From Caprimulgus europaeus (lineage: Eukaryota; Chordata; Aves; Caprimulgiformes; Caprimulgidae), in assembly GCA_907165065.1 (NCBI GenBank), contig OU015523.1, forward strand, positions 24,641,834 through 24,705,833: a DNA stretch of 64,000 nucleotides. Direction: 5' to 3'. Under the pieces are notes generated by a model. The model was not told the DNA's origin. It worked only from the letters and a program-made list of their open reading frames with translations, and searched no databases. Both the position numbers and the translations under genes were made by a program. Shown one piece after another: positions 1 through 12,332 of the stretch (the stretch's first letter is position 1; the number at the start of each line of letters is the position of its first letter).

Positions 1-895
1 AAAAAAAAAAAAATACAAAGAGGAGGAAAACAACTCGAGTAATGTTTTCCAAGAGTGATGGAGGGAGAGAACATTTGGGTATAGATAGGGGGTTTTTTTT
101 AGAATTTCTGTTCTCACTTTCTCCAAGCCTTTTTTTTTTAAATAAAAAGTAAATACTGTATAAACATTGCATGTTTACTATATACCAGTGTTCATCATTT
201 TACTTTCAGCACAAACAGGATTTAAAAAGTAAAAAAAACACTAAGTATATAATCCCAAGTTAAAGAAGGACCACAGAAATTACTACGCAAAAATTCACAA
301 TACAACTACATTGCTGAATTTGTGGTCTGCAGTTTTTCTGCTTTTCCTCGGGAATTTAATAAGTACAATTTCAAATTAGAATGTAAGTCTCTTCCTTACA
401 CATATAACCTGTTATTTTGTCTTGTAGTTCAAAGTTTTTCACTTTGTCTGTACTACCAAGGGTATGCATAACAGAAGTGAAAAGTCTGATTAATAATACT
501 ATCAGTAGTGCGTGTTAATCTCTTATATCCAGAGAAGTTGTAGGTTATTTCCAACATGATGTCATTTGTAGAAAAAAAAAAAAAAATTAAATGCTTGACA
601 TGATTAGGAAACTTATAACTTAAAATACATCCTCCCTGTTAATGTTTTTAATGCAGATTATTCTGTTTGGCCCTTTTTGCTCCTTTGATTCTGTGAAATA
701 CTTCAGAACGCTGATGATAGGCATGACATAAATGAAAGTTCAAAACTGATTATCAAAATGAGATGCATAAAAATAGCACTTAAGAGGTTTGTACTTAGAA
801 GAGGTAAATCAAAATTATACATGTGTGTTGCCTATCTGAACAGAAATTATTGCTATCCATAATACTTGTCTGTACTATAAAAAACCCGCATTTTG
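1..895. other. AT-rich intergenic DNA
   Basis: AT-rich sequence with short A and T homopolymers (for example near 571-586). I see no exon-like ORF, no recognisable repeat and no RNA gene. Short ORFs on either strand have random-looking composition. Confidence 0.6.
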
Positions 896-1735
896 CAGCA
901 TGTAGTGGGCCCCAGGATATCTTTCCATCCCTCAAGTTTCTGGACGGGTGTCGGGGAGCCAGCATGGGGATGATAAGCCTGGACCAGGGGCTCCTCAGGG
1001 GCCAGCAGGGCCTGTCCCATCACCCCAGCCAGGAGCAGGGAAGCTGGGTGCTCCAGGGAAGCCCCAGACAATGGGCACCTCCCTGGGGATGGGACAGGAG
1101 CCTGTGGGTGGGCTCAGCTCACAGTGGGGCCCATGGCTGAGCAGGGCAGTGGGCAGCTGGAGACTGCTACAGCATTACTGTGGCAGGGGCAGACAGCCCA
1201 GGGTGGGAACGTGAGCTGGGGGTCCTGTGCAGGGACAGTCAAGCCCATGAGCACTCCTGTGGCTCAGACAGGAACATCCCCTCCCAGCAAGGTCTGTCCT
1301 CACACCTTGCAGAGCTCTGGGTTCAGACAAGGGCCAGACTGTCAGTAAAAGAGCAGGACAGAGCAGAGGTGGCAGCCAGGTGCAACCAAAAAGCCAGACC
1401 ATAAGGCAACATTGTGGTGATGAGGCAGGTCTGGAATCAAGCTAGGAAGTCAACCCACAGGTCATGGGACAGGGTCAGGTCCTGTGACTGCAGGACAAGT
1501 CTGAGCTGGGTCTGAAAGCCAGGCCACAGGTTGAAGCCTGGCCCAAAGGGCTCTGTGGAGAAGCCAGGGCAAGGCTGTGGCTGGCCTGGAGATCAGCACT
1601 CCTCCAGCATAGCTCAGACAAGGAGTGAAGGACTGGGCCTGAGCTTACACAGAGTTTCTGGACACATAGGTGCATGTGGAGATCCTGGGTGAGGCTGGAC
1701 AGGGTCTTTATGGCTTATTAGTGCACTCAGGGCCC
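896..1735. other. GC-rich island of unknown origin
   Basis: About 840 bp with clearly higher G+C than both flanks and very few CpG dinucleotides, so it is not a CpG island. It is rich in recurring short words such as CAGGGCAG, CTCAGACA, GGTCTG and GCCAGG, spaced irregularly, as in a decayed minisatellite. Several overlapping ORFs of 66-105 codons on both strands follow from the low frequency of AT-rich stop codons and resemble no protein I know. It could be a degenerate tandem repeat or an old GC-rich insertion. Confidence 0.5.
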
Positions 1736-1950
1736 TGACAATGGGAATCATGAGTCAGAATGAATATGGCTATGCCAGACTATGGGTTCTTGGTTTTACA
1801 GGATATGCAAACTAAATATTGGCATGACTGTCCCTAACTACAGCAAGACAGAAACACAATCATTCTTAACTGAAGAGGCACTCACACAAAAGACAGTTCT
1901 TATTAAAGATTAATAAAGGCAGCAAGTTCTGATTTCTCTATCAAGAGCTG

Positions 1951-3060
1951 TATCACAGAACCGTAGAAACTAGGAGAGGAATTGACTTAAAGACACTACC
2001 TAGTCCATTCACCTGCCTCAAAGGCTGTAGAATTGCAAGTATATCATTCTTAACAGCCATTCTTAAAAAAGTGTATGTCTAAGACACATGGCCTGCTGGA
2101 AAATATTTGGGATTTTGAGTGGGTTTTTAAAATTCTTATAGTTTACTTCAATCTTTCTGACTTCAACATCTATTATTTCTTCTCCTGTCTATCAAGTGCA
2201 CAGATTATTTCTTTCCTCCTTGTGTTAGTTTCTTCTGTTTTTCAAGACTGACCAGCTGCTACCTCTTTCTTGTGCTTTGTTGACTAAAAAACTCCAGGTC
2301 TTTCAAGCTTACCTCATAAGTCACACTTTTCAAGAGGTGGACCATCATTTCTGTTTATTTCTTAATTTTATCCAGTTGTTCTGTACTGTTCATGAAGCAT
2401 GAGGATTGAAATAAATATTCTGGTCACTAAACAGATGCAAAATACACCAGAAAGTTGACTTCCACGACTTTCATTTGTCTTTATTGCATTGCACTTTTTT
2501 TCCCCCTCAGGTTTATCAGGAGCACTTTGAGTTGCACTGCTATCTTCTAATATATTTGGTGTCAACTGCAAATTGAAGAGTCATGCTCCCAACTCCTTCA
2601 TCAAGGGCATTAATAAAAATAGTGAGAAGTAGCTTAATAAAACCTCATACAATATATTTTTCTCTTTTGGTGATGAATCACTAATTAATACTTTGAAGAA
2701 CAATTTTCCAAACATCTTTGCACTTTATAGCAGTTTCATCTAGATCATATTTCTACAGATTTCTTATGACAATGTTATGTGAGAAAATCTCAACAGATAT
2801 AAAATCAATCAGCAAAGCCATGTTCCCATTCATGGATAAAACTACTTGATAGAATTTGTTCTTAATTAATCTGTACAGGACATTGATTTTATCCTGTTTT
2901 CTTTAGGTGTTAATAAAATGCTTGTTTCATTTTTTGTTTCAGTATTTTCATAATAAAAGGTAGGAGTCTATAACTCCCCAGATTACCTCTATGACATGCT
3001 CACTCTCCTGCAGACTTTTTGAATATCATCATCTGCCTTTTAAAAGTTTTTTAAAAAAAA
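1951..3060 (-). mobile_element. Ancient, highly degraded CR1-like LINE relic
   Basis: Read on the - strand this follows the order of a CR1 3' half. Reading the + strand from 1951 there is a degraded form of the CR1 3' end (ATCACAGAACC, then CTAGTCCA, then CTGCCTCAAAG). Next come words matching the thumb and linker region, and then the reverse-transcriptase core: a stretch like the 'controlled by extra sequence, short ORF' zone near 2550-2600, and near 2960-2990 a stretch like the GGTCTATAATTCCC segment of old CR1 families. It is riddled with indels and stops and much more diverged than the other CR1 copies here. Identification rests on collinear partial matches recalled from the family, so both ends are approximate. 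Confidence 0.55.
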
Positions 3061-6000
3061 AAAAGTCTATTACTTTGAGCCATGTCAAGCTTGTTCTCTA
3101 AATGTTTAGTGAGGAATTCTACCGAGCCAAGAGAATTTGGAAAAAAAAAAGATATTTCAGTAGCCCTCAACCCCATATTCACTCAGGCGTAACCTATTTG
3201 TTGCAGGTATTAATTCTGTTGGCCTACTGTAAGACATCCCTCATCAGTCACCACCAAAGTCCTTAGTCATTCAAGAAAGAAAAGGAAACAAGTTTTGGAC
3301 AGAAGCAAAGCAATGATTACAAAAAGTTTGGAAGAACATGTAGAACCTGCAGAGCTGAATGAGTGGCTAAGAAAGTGAATAGTTATAATAAGGATAAGAA
3401 AAAGGAAGTATGAGATGAGAGTGGTACAATCCAATCCATGAGGTAGAAGTAAAAGTGAGAGTGAACATAATATGAAAGAATTAAAGAAAAGTATGGGAGA
3501 GAAGGAACCTAGGAAGAAAAAAAAATATCAGAAGAGGAAGCTGGGAAATCAGAAGAGTTTATTTTGATGAGAAGGGAAGTCATAAGGAATTGATTCTGGT
3601 ATTCAGTCTCTGCTTTTCTGCTGTACTAGTATGAAGATATCATTCCCACACACTGCTCAGTGCTGAACACTCCACAGATTTGGGCAGAGAAAACATGAAT
3701 GAGATGCAGAACTAATACATCAGCAGAGGCACATTTAGGATTATAAATTCCCAATCTTCACAAGTGGGTTGAGATCAGAAATATGCTGAGAAGCAGAAAT
3801 TCACTTCCAAGCACTCTTTTAGAATTACCCTTGTTCAGTGGGAATCCCCATTCAATGTACAAAATCAAGTGAGAATTGCCAGGATGAATCACAGCAGTGG
3901 TCCAACCTGCCCTAGCCAATACCAGAGATGTTAGGCTGCAGATACCTTGGTTATAAGGTCTCTAAAAAATATTCTGTTCTTTAAGTCACAACCCTCATTT
4001 GCAGTTATTTCTGTATGCTTTTTAATTTAAAGCCGCCTCTGTGTAATCCATGCTGCTTCACCATATCTGTAAGATTGCAGTGAAAGTAAAGGGATACATT
4101 TATTTATAAATATAAACCAAATTAATAATTATTTTAAGACTGTTACCTGTAGTCTAGTGGCAAACTTGATTTTGCTTCTTTTTCAAAAACTCAAAGGTTC
4201 AGAAAAATTTATGTAAAGCAAATGTCAAGAGATGAAACAGCACAATGAATCAGTATGACCACTGAACTCTACTCACATGCATCAAACAGTAAAACATCAG
4301 CCTGAGACACAAGAAACAGCTGTAATTATCAGGAAATCTAATGGCAGAGAGATGGCCAGAGAAAAGAATAGTTCTCTTATGACCTTCTTTCTCTGCCTGT
4401 GATTTAGTGACCTTAAAATACAAAAAAATTACTCATTACAAGTGTAGGTCCCAAGAAGGAAACAGATTATTAAACCAAAAAATGAGGTGCAAATTTCCTT
4501 TAGGCATTTCTCAACTGTATGTTTCAAGGGATCTAAAAAAATTATTTAATCATCTTCTCTGGTGCACCACTGTGACCTCCATGAATCCTGCAGAAATTCA
4601 GGCTCTGAGCCTGCAAACAGATATACTTCACTGTAAACTTTTGCATCGTCTTCTTGGCTTTGCTGGAATTACTCTTCCATGGGAAGTAAAGCACTATAAT
4701 CAGCATTTTTATCAGAGAGAACTGTTTCCAAAGCTCAAAAAAAGTATTTTTCAAAACAGGTCACTGAGTAGGATTTTGCCAGGATACTAGGAACGAAAGT
4801 GAAATATAGGCCACAAACAACTTAATGTCATGTTAAGGAGTACTCCACAAACACTGAACGTTGCTGAAATACCACGTTTTATCTGGACATGCTCCTGGAA
4901 TAAAAGAATCATCGACACTTCTGCCAGGAAATACTGAAGGTTTAGGTCTCTGGTCATGCCTTACAACCTGTTTGCATACAAAACTGCCCAGTGAGTACTA
5001 AGATGTATTCTTTAAAAAGTGCTTTGTTGAAACCACTGTAAACATTCATAGGAACACAGCCAGGATGGTTGGGGGTTATGATTGAAACATAAAGTCTGCT
5101 TTAAGTAGAATATGAATATCACCATTACATGATACAAAAGACAATTTCTTAAATTACGCACTGGTCATCCCACACTACTGCCATATGTATTTAGATCAGT
5201 TTTGTTTTGAAGGCTCTAAGTCAGCACAATGAAATATGGGTCTATAGCTCAAGGAAATATGAAGGGAAGGGATCACTTTGTCCTCTGTGAGAGCACAAGA
5301 CAAGTCGTGAGCTTACCTCTCCTTTGTGGCTGGTAAGAACCCTGAGTAATTTCATCTAAGTACATGAAGTTTCAGGTGGAAGATGTAAAAGTGAGAAAAC
5401 TTTTAAATTTTCCTTGTAGCAGTCCCAAGAGATATATCAAACCCCACACTAATTGGTTAAATAAGGTTTTTCAACTTAAAATGACTGCAGGCCACTGCAA
5501 AAATCAGATGCATTTCTTGAACAGAAACATGGAAAAGGGGCCTTTGTGCAAGACTCCATATTCTTGAGGCTCAAAATAGTTTGTCATTCTGGGCAAACCT
5601 CCTCAGTTCTAGTTTTCATATGAAAGAGTTATACTCTGCCCCATAACTGTCATGTCTTACCAGGATTTTCAGCTATCCAGTAGCTTGTGCTGGCAGACAT
5701 CTAGAAATCTGGTAGATCACCACCTACAGCAGGGCAAATAAATTACTATAACAATTACTACCAATCACCTAAACCAGTAAAATTGCATCAGCAGTAAACA
5801 TAAGATAAAGCCGTCCACCTGTAGTACGACATACAGGAGATAAAAATACATATACCTTGACAATCTGGTTCTTAGAATTCTTTTTTGAAAGTCTGTTTGT
5901 TTCTAAGTCTAAGTGCCCAGGCAACAAAGTTATGCACAAAATCCTATGCAATATGATAAATTGTGTTTCTTTAAGTAAATGAACACATATCCTTATGCAG

Positions 6001-9000
6001 GAATTAAATAAAATATAAAAAAGAATGAATGTGTAAGTTTATGAATAAGTGAAAATACACAAAGGCATATGTAAACTTATCTCGTGTTATATGAATCATT
6101 CTTGACATACGACTATAACGGCAGTCTTCATTAGAAAGGGGAACAGCAAAAACTTCTAAGAAATGAAGTAGGAATGCTTCCTAACGTTCAGTGGTTTGGC
6201 ATTCTTTGTTACGGAGGTGAAGAAAACATAAACAGAACCTGCATGCATTTCATGAGTCACTTCAGAAGATAAAAGTTTTATGTATGAAGCTATGTCGCTT
6301 GGAAAAGTCGATATGATATGAATGTGGTGGGCATGAAAATACTAGATACATATCTTGGTTTTAGTTGTGGGCTCTGATTTCTGAATGCTCATCTTTCAGA
6401 GGATGAAATTTCAGAGAAACAAGTAATATTTGATATTTGAAGGTTTTAATTTTATGCTACAGTGTAGTTACATCCTATAAAAAGGAAGTTTTCATTGGAG
6501 TTTTAGGGAATCAGGAAATAAGAGAGTGTGTGTGGTGTAACTATATATGTTTTCTTGGATCACAAGTCAACTTACAAATCTACTGATCTTCCAGTTGATG
6601 TTGTCTTACGTTTTCTGGAAATCATTCATAGATTCATTTAGTATTCTGAGAAGTGCCTATATGCATACAGTCATATGGTGGCCTACTGCAAACATTGCCA
6701 AGGGCTGGGGCAGAAAGGAGAAGGATATCTCCGTATGCATGTACACACTTAAAACGATCTCATTCAAACCTCAACCAGGAACCTGAGCTATATGCTTATA
6801 GTGAAAGCCCAAGAAGAAATGAAGTTGCAACCAGCTTCCTCACCCCAAACTAACTTTCCTCATGTTTGAGGGGTTTTATAGGTAATATTGTGTCTCATCT
6901 CCTCCAAGTAGCTCATCCTTTTTCATCTCATCAGCACTGCTTTGGCAGTGAACTTTCTAGCCACATGGATGCTGTTGTGCACACTGAAAAAACTTGAAAA
7001 ATATGAACCGGTCTTTCAACTGCTCAGAAAAATTTGCTACTTTGAGATCCCCTAAGACATGAAATTGTTGTTCCAAAATGGTTTCTTTAATTGAGAAACT
7101 TTTTTTTTTTCTTAGTTTTGGAACATTCGAAACATGACTAATTATTCATAGCAAGTTATTTCTTTGTGAGCATTCAATACACAGGAACAAGTTTGATGTT
7201 TTAAATTATTAGAGGGTAATATTTCCCTCTTCCTTTGTTTTTAGTTGTCAACTACTGCATGGAGCTGAAGTGACAGAGGGAAATATTTTGGCAGATACCA
7301 ACTCTTCCTTGCTCTACTCTGCCACCTGTCCTTCCTGCAGGATAGAAGAACACAGAGAAACGGAGGGTAAGTTAAAAGAATGAAGTTGTGCAGTGGCTGC
7401 GTTTTGCTGGGCAGCCATGAAGTGTTGGGATATTAGATGTTTTTCTCAGAAAACAGACTCAAGATTTCTGCAGTAACACCATACGTGCATTTTTCACTCA
7501 GGGAAGTTTGCAAGCCCTCACAGTTGCATACAAATAGACTGAAGACATGATCCTAAAGTGCAGAACACGTGGAGGAACAAGAAACCTGTTTTACTCATTC
7601 TAAATCAATGCGTTGGTATTTTGCTTCTGACTTCAGGTCTTTGCACTTGAAGACATCACACAGAGTTGGTAAAGAAACCTGCAACATAGTGCAATTTTAT
7701 GATGACCATAAGCTTCATGGAAATATTTCACTTTCAAAAGACTTTCACTAAATAGCAGCATTCCCCCTGGTTTCCTGCCAGCTCATCTCTCCACTGTGAG
7801 CTCCAGTTACTGAGGCTTGTGGCCCAACAGTATGACTTCTCTCCCACTAGGACTGCTTCAGTACCAAACTGCCTCAAATTAAATCAGGACTTTTAGGATA
7901 TCTTAGCAAAAACTCCATTAGCTTTTAAGGGCAGGAGAGCCTTGGTCACAGAGGGTTTTCATGTTCTCCCTTATGCAGAAATGTATGTCGTTTTTGATGA
8001 AGCCTGACTTTCTCTGACTTCTGTCCATTCTGCTCCCTTCATAGCAGGGACTTGCCTTGAGGGGCTTTCCAACCACTCTTGTATGCCAGAGGCTCCCTGG
8101 GCAACCAAATACCCACTCAAAGTCTGCCAGCTGCTATGAGCAGCACACAGTTAGCCCAGACCTCCAACTGCCGAATACTTGCCGAATCTCACCTCCAACT
8201 TTGCTTTACAGAGGGAAAATCATGCGAGCCCATGTTAGCCACATTTGGGCTGGTTAGTTAGTTTGAAAGAATAACTGATCATTCACAGAACATACATGTT
8301 ATACTCTGCTGCATTGTCACGCTGTTAGCCAGTTTATTAGGTATAAAACTATTTCCCTATTCATGTGTTTGCTGTTGATTCAGGCTCTAATCTGGGGTAT
8401 TTTTCTTTGTTTTCCTCCATTTCCGGAATTGTAGAAGGAAGAGATTGTCCAGCTCCTACAGTGAACAGACACAAGTGTAATTTTATTTAACCTAACAACA
8501 GGACTGGCCCGGTGAGGAAGGGCTTTTCACTTCAGCAAAACCACAGGGTATCCAGTCCTCGGTGCTACCATGTCCTTCTGTAAAAACAGAGCATGCTATT
8601 ACAAAAGCATCTGTAACTTTTTCTTGGTACAGGATTGTGTTAATCTCTTCCAAACAAGACAGCTATATTCCTTCATCCCTCCCTTGAACAGAGAAGAAAT
8701 CAGCCGAGGCTATGACTCAAAGTAAAACTCTTGGCCTCATTGAAGACCACAGCCTCTTCTTTGAAGTCTGTGTTAGATCTGACTTAATTACATTATTTTT
8801 AGGCACACAATTACTAGCTGGTTCCTCAAGACAGCCTGATGCTGGTAACCCATGCTGTCAGACCCTCAAGGTTTGATCTCATTCACCCACTGCCACTTTC
8901 AGAAAGTTGTGAGAAGGAGCCCTTATAGCACTGAAACACCCTCATATATAGCCTTGCCTGCAGTTGCTAGCTTTCAGGGTTTCAATCTGAAAAAGGTAAA

Positions 9001-9567
9001 CTATTTTTTTAATTTTTTCAAAAAGCTAAATAGAACTATAGTTGTAGTGGTATTGGTTTCAGTGAGATCTTCCCTGCCCAATGAGTTTCTGCTCCCCTCT
9101 ACAAACTAGTTTTAAGTGTGACACTGTCCCACCTAAAAGACCTTTCTCAGAGGTCAGATCTTTTTCAGAGTTACCTCACTGAAACCAGCTCTCTCCACTT
9201 TTTTATTTATATGTTGTTTTTGTTTTCCTAACGCATTTATACATTTCTTGAATGGAGAGTGCTTATTGTTAATGAGAATCTTTGGTTACTGTTATTCAGT
9301 AAATGCGTTAGGGATTAAATATTTGTTGTTACTATTGTTACTGCTGCTGCTGCTGCTATTAATATAAACCTTATTGACATTTATTAATAAAGAGAAAATG
9401 CAATTGTGCAATCATATTTACAGTATGTTTAGCAGATTTATATTTACTAAGTTGTTCAGTTTTCCTAGGAACATACAAGAGTATAGAAGACAACCCATCC
9501 AAATATGTAATTTTTTCATTCAACATCTCTCTCCCAGTGACATAAAGATACTATTACTTATTTCAAG
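3061..9567. other. Intergenic DNA with a purine-rich tract
   Basis: No gene was recognised in this 6.5 kb. The + strand of about 3270-3600 is strongly purine-biased (A+G), with many GAAG, AGAGAG and GGAAG words. A (CTG)5 microsatellite lies near 9342-9357. The longest ORF, 127 codons at 4407-4790, has AT-rich random-looking composition and no recognisable domain. Distant regulatory elements of the BIC locus could lie here, but nothing visible proves one. Confidence 0.5.
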
Positions 9568-10265
9568 TGGTTGACACACCAGAAGGCTGTGCTGCCATTC
9601 AGAGAGACCTAGACACTCTGGGGAGTTGGGCAGAAAGGAACCTGATGAGGTTCAACAAAAGCAAGTGCAGAGTCCTTCACCTGGGGAGGAATAACCACAT
9701 GCATCAGTACAGGTTAGGGGCTGACCTGCTGGAGAGGAGCTCTGTGGAAAAGGACCTGGGTGTGCTGGCAGACAGCAGGCTGGCCATGAGCCAGCAGTGT
9801 GCCCTTGTGGCCAGGAAGGCCAACAGTGTCCTGGGGTGCATTAAAAAGAGCATGGCCAGCAGGTCGATGGAGGTTCTCCTCCCCCTCTACTCTGCCCTGG
9901 TGAGGCCACATCTGGAGTACTGCATCCAGTTCTGGGCTCCCCAGTTCAAGAGGGATGGGGATCTTCTGGATAGAGTCCAGCGGAGGACCACAAAGATGAT
10001 GGGGGGCCTGGAGCTCTCTCAGCCTCTCCTTGTAAGGAGAGGTTCCGCTTGGATTTGATGAGCAACTTCTTTACTGTGAGGGTGGCAGAGCACTGGAATA
10101 AGCTGCCCAGAGAGGTTGTAGAGTCTCCATCTCTGGAGATGTTCAAAACCTGCCTGGATGCTTTCATGTGTGACCTGTTGTAGGGAACCTGCTTTGGCAG
10201 GGGTGTTGGACTAGATGATCTCCTGAGGTCCCTTCCAACCCCTACCATTCTGTGATTCTATGATT
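9568..10265 (+). mobile_element. CR1 LINE, 5'-truncated, 3' end intact
   Basis: The first part (9567-10058) is open and encodes the C-terminal region of CR1 ORF2, downstream of the reverse-transcriptase core: words such as [20 protein letters not shown] and [12 protein letters not shown] are typical of the family. After about 10040 an internal deletion joins it to the final ORF2 region. The element ends with CCTTCCAACCCCTACC and the octamer-type tail ATTCTGTGATTCTATGATT. It is 5'-truncated like most CR1 copies and cannot move by itself. The reading frame is well kept, suggesting moderate age. Confidence 0.93.
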
Positions 10266-12327
10266 ACCATATCACCAGCCTTTTTTTTTTTTTTTTCAAG
10301 ACCATATCTATATAGTAACTAGTGTTGTCATTAAGGGGATTCTGGGAAGGAAATATTCATCACTGAAAAAAGCACAAAATCCCATGTACTTTACAGAAAG
10401 GAAGATCACTGATTGAAGACTGACTTCTTCAGAAATTTCTGAACTTGTGTGCAGCTTGTAAAAATTCCCCACCCACATTATTCTCTTTGAAGCTCTCACA
10501 GAGCTGCCCCTTCCATTTCTTGCCATAAAACTGTCAGCTGAGTTGTGATACAGCTCTCTGTGTTACAGGAAATTGACCTAAGTAGTTTTCCTGTGAGAAT
10601 AAAAGAAGCAGATAAAATCCATTAACCCTTCCAATGAATTTACATGTTGGTAACTTTGCAGGTCTTAGAACAAAGAAAAACAATCTCAATGATAAATACT
10701 AATTGTTGCAGGGAGGTTTTTTTTTTTCTTTAAGAATCTTTTCTACATATTGGATAATTTTTTTATTTATCCACAAAAGACATTTGTGACTATTTTCCTG
10801 AGTGGCTCTTCTTTATAACATTGCTTTATAACACAGCTGAAAAAAAAAATCTAATTTTTCCCTAGAGGTCCAGACAAAGAGAAAGTCTGGGACTGTAATA
10901 AGGGTATCTTGTACTGTGGCCTTCTTAGTAACTCTTAATATGCTGCAGATGATGGTTTATCAAAACACCCACTCACTTAGAGGTAGCCTAATATTTTACA
11001 TTAATAAAATTTAATATGCTACCCAAACTGGGGAAGACAGCACAGAGGCCCTCAGCTTAAATCATAATTATCTCACCTATCAGAATTTTTTGTCTGCCTC
11101 CTATGAATTTTGTATTCTCCAAGAAATCCTTTATCTGTATTGCATTCTACAGTGAGCTGAACTCTGCTGTCAGAAGCACTGAATAATATGCTACAAGACC
11201 ACCTTATCTCACTGCATCTGACTACACTGCAAGGTGACTAAACAAAAATCATTGAACGGGTACAGATATGCAGCTCAGAAATGAACGGCGTAAGAATCAC
11301 CTTCAAAAGCAAAATAGGTCTTATTTCAGGGAAAGGATTTTTGACCTTGAAGTGGCACTCACAAATAGCTGCAGATAGCCTCTAATTCAGAAAAAATATT
11401 GCCAACTCTTCTATTGTGAGGAAACGTCAGGCTCACCTAGACTTGCTTTTGTTTTGTACTCAGTCTTATATGCTCGTAAGTTCTGAACTGCAACTTCTCA
11501 CTGTTCTACTTCTCTTGCTAAGGATATATGCTTATGCATCTTTGGTTTATCTTTGTAATTTTTCAGTAAGTTCAAACAGTTAATGGTTATTGTTGAAGCC
11601 ATCAGGGGCTCTGGAGTTCAAAGCCTGATCTCCAGCTTTTTCACTGGAATGGCCTCTAAGCTGCTCTTGAATGAATACCTGTGCAGCTTATTGCTCTGGC
11701 ACGTCCTCCTAGATTTCTCACTGTCAGTTTTGACACAAGTGGAGGAGGAGCAGCTCATTTGCTTTAATTAAAATTGCACTTTAATTAAATCTGCACAAAC
11801 AGCTCATCTGCTTTTCCTGGGCCTACTTGCCTTCTGGGGTACTGGTATTTCCTTAGATAAGGCCACAAGCTCCACTGGAAAGTAGGTCCTACAGAACATC
11901 TTGGTTGTGTGGCAGCTTTAGAAAGCAGCATCTCCATGGCATGGATAAAAGAGACTGTAAAGAAAGGGAAAGCACTGTTCATTGGTGTTTAAAGCTGCAT
12001 TTAGGACTTACAACCTTTAAATCAGCAAAGGAAGACAGATCTGCGCAATCGCGTTCTGGTTCCTCTATCGTTCGCCAGTAGGATTTCAGTATCAGAGAAG
12101 TGATAGGCACTTAAAGATTAGTTTGGGCTTCTCCCAGGAAATTATGCTACAGTTCTGTGATGCACTCAAGTGCAGAACCAGAGTGATAATTGCTTTAAGA
12201 TGCAAACAAAGTTTAGGGAGTGAACTCAGAGGAGCAGGAAGAGAACATGGAGCAGTCTCAGCAGCAAAGTCACCAGACCACCTCATGGCACACCTTCATC
12301 TGGGCATTTGAAGCAGATTGCCTGCCT
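10266..12327. other. Intergenic DNA, nothing recognised
   Basis: AT-rich sequence between a CR1 copy and the LTR element. It holds short T and A homopolymers (10279-10295 and 10718-10730) and a short direct repeat of CTTTAATTAAA at 11763-11791. No exon or RNA gene is supported. Confidence 0.55.
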
Positions 12328-12332
12328 ACCTT

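Noticed and set aside
9567-10058. 163-codon ORF as a host gene
   Set aside because: The protein is the CR1 ORF2 C-terminal region and the DNA ends in a CR1 tail.
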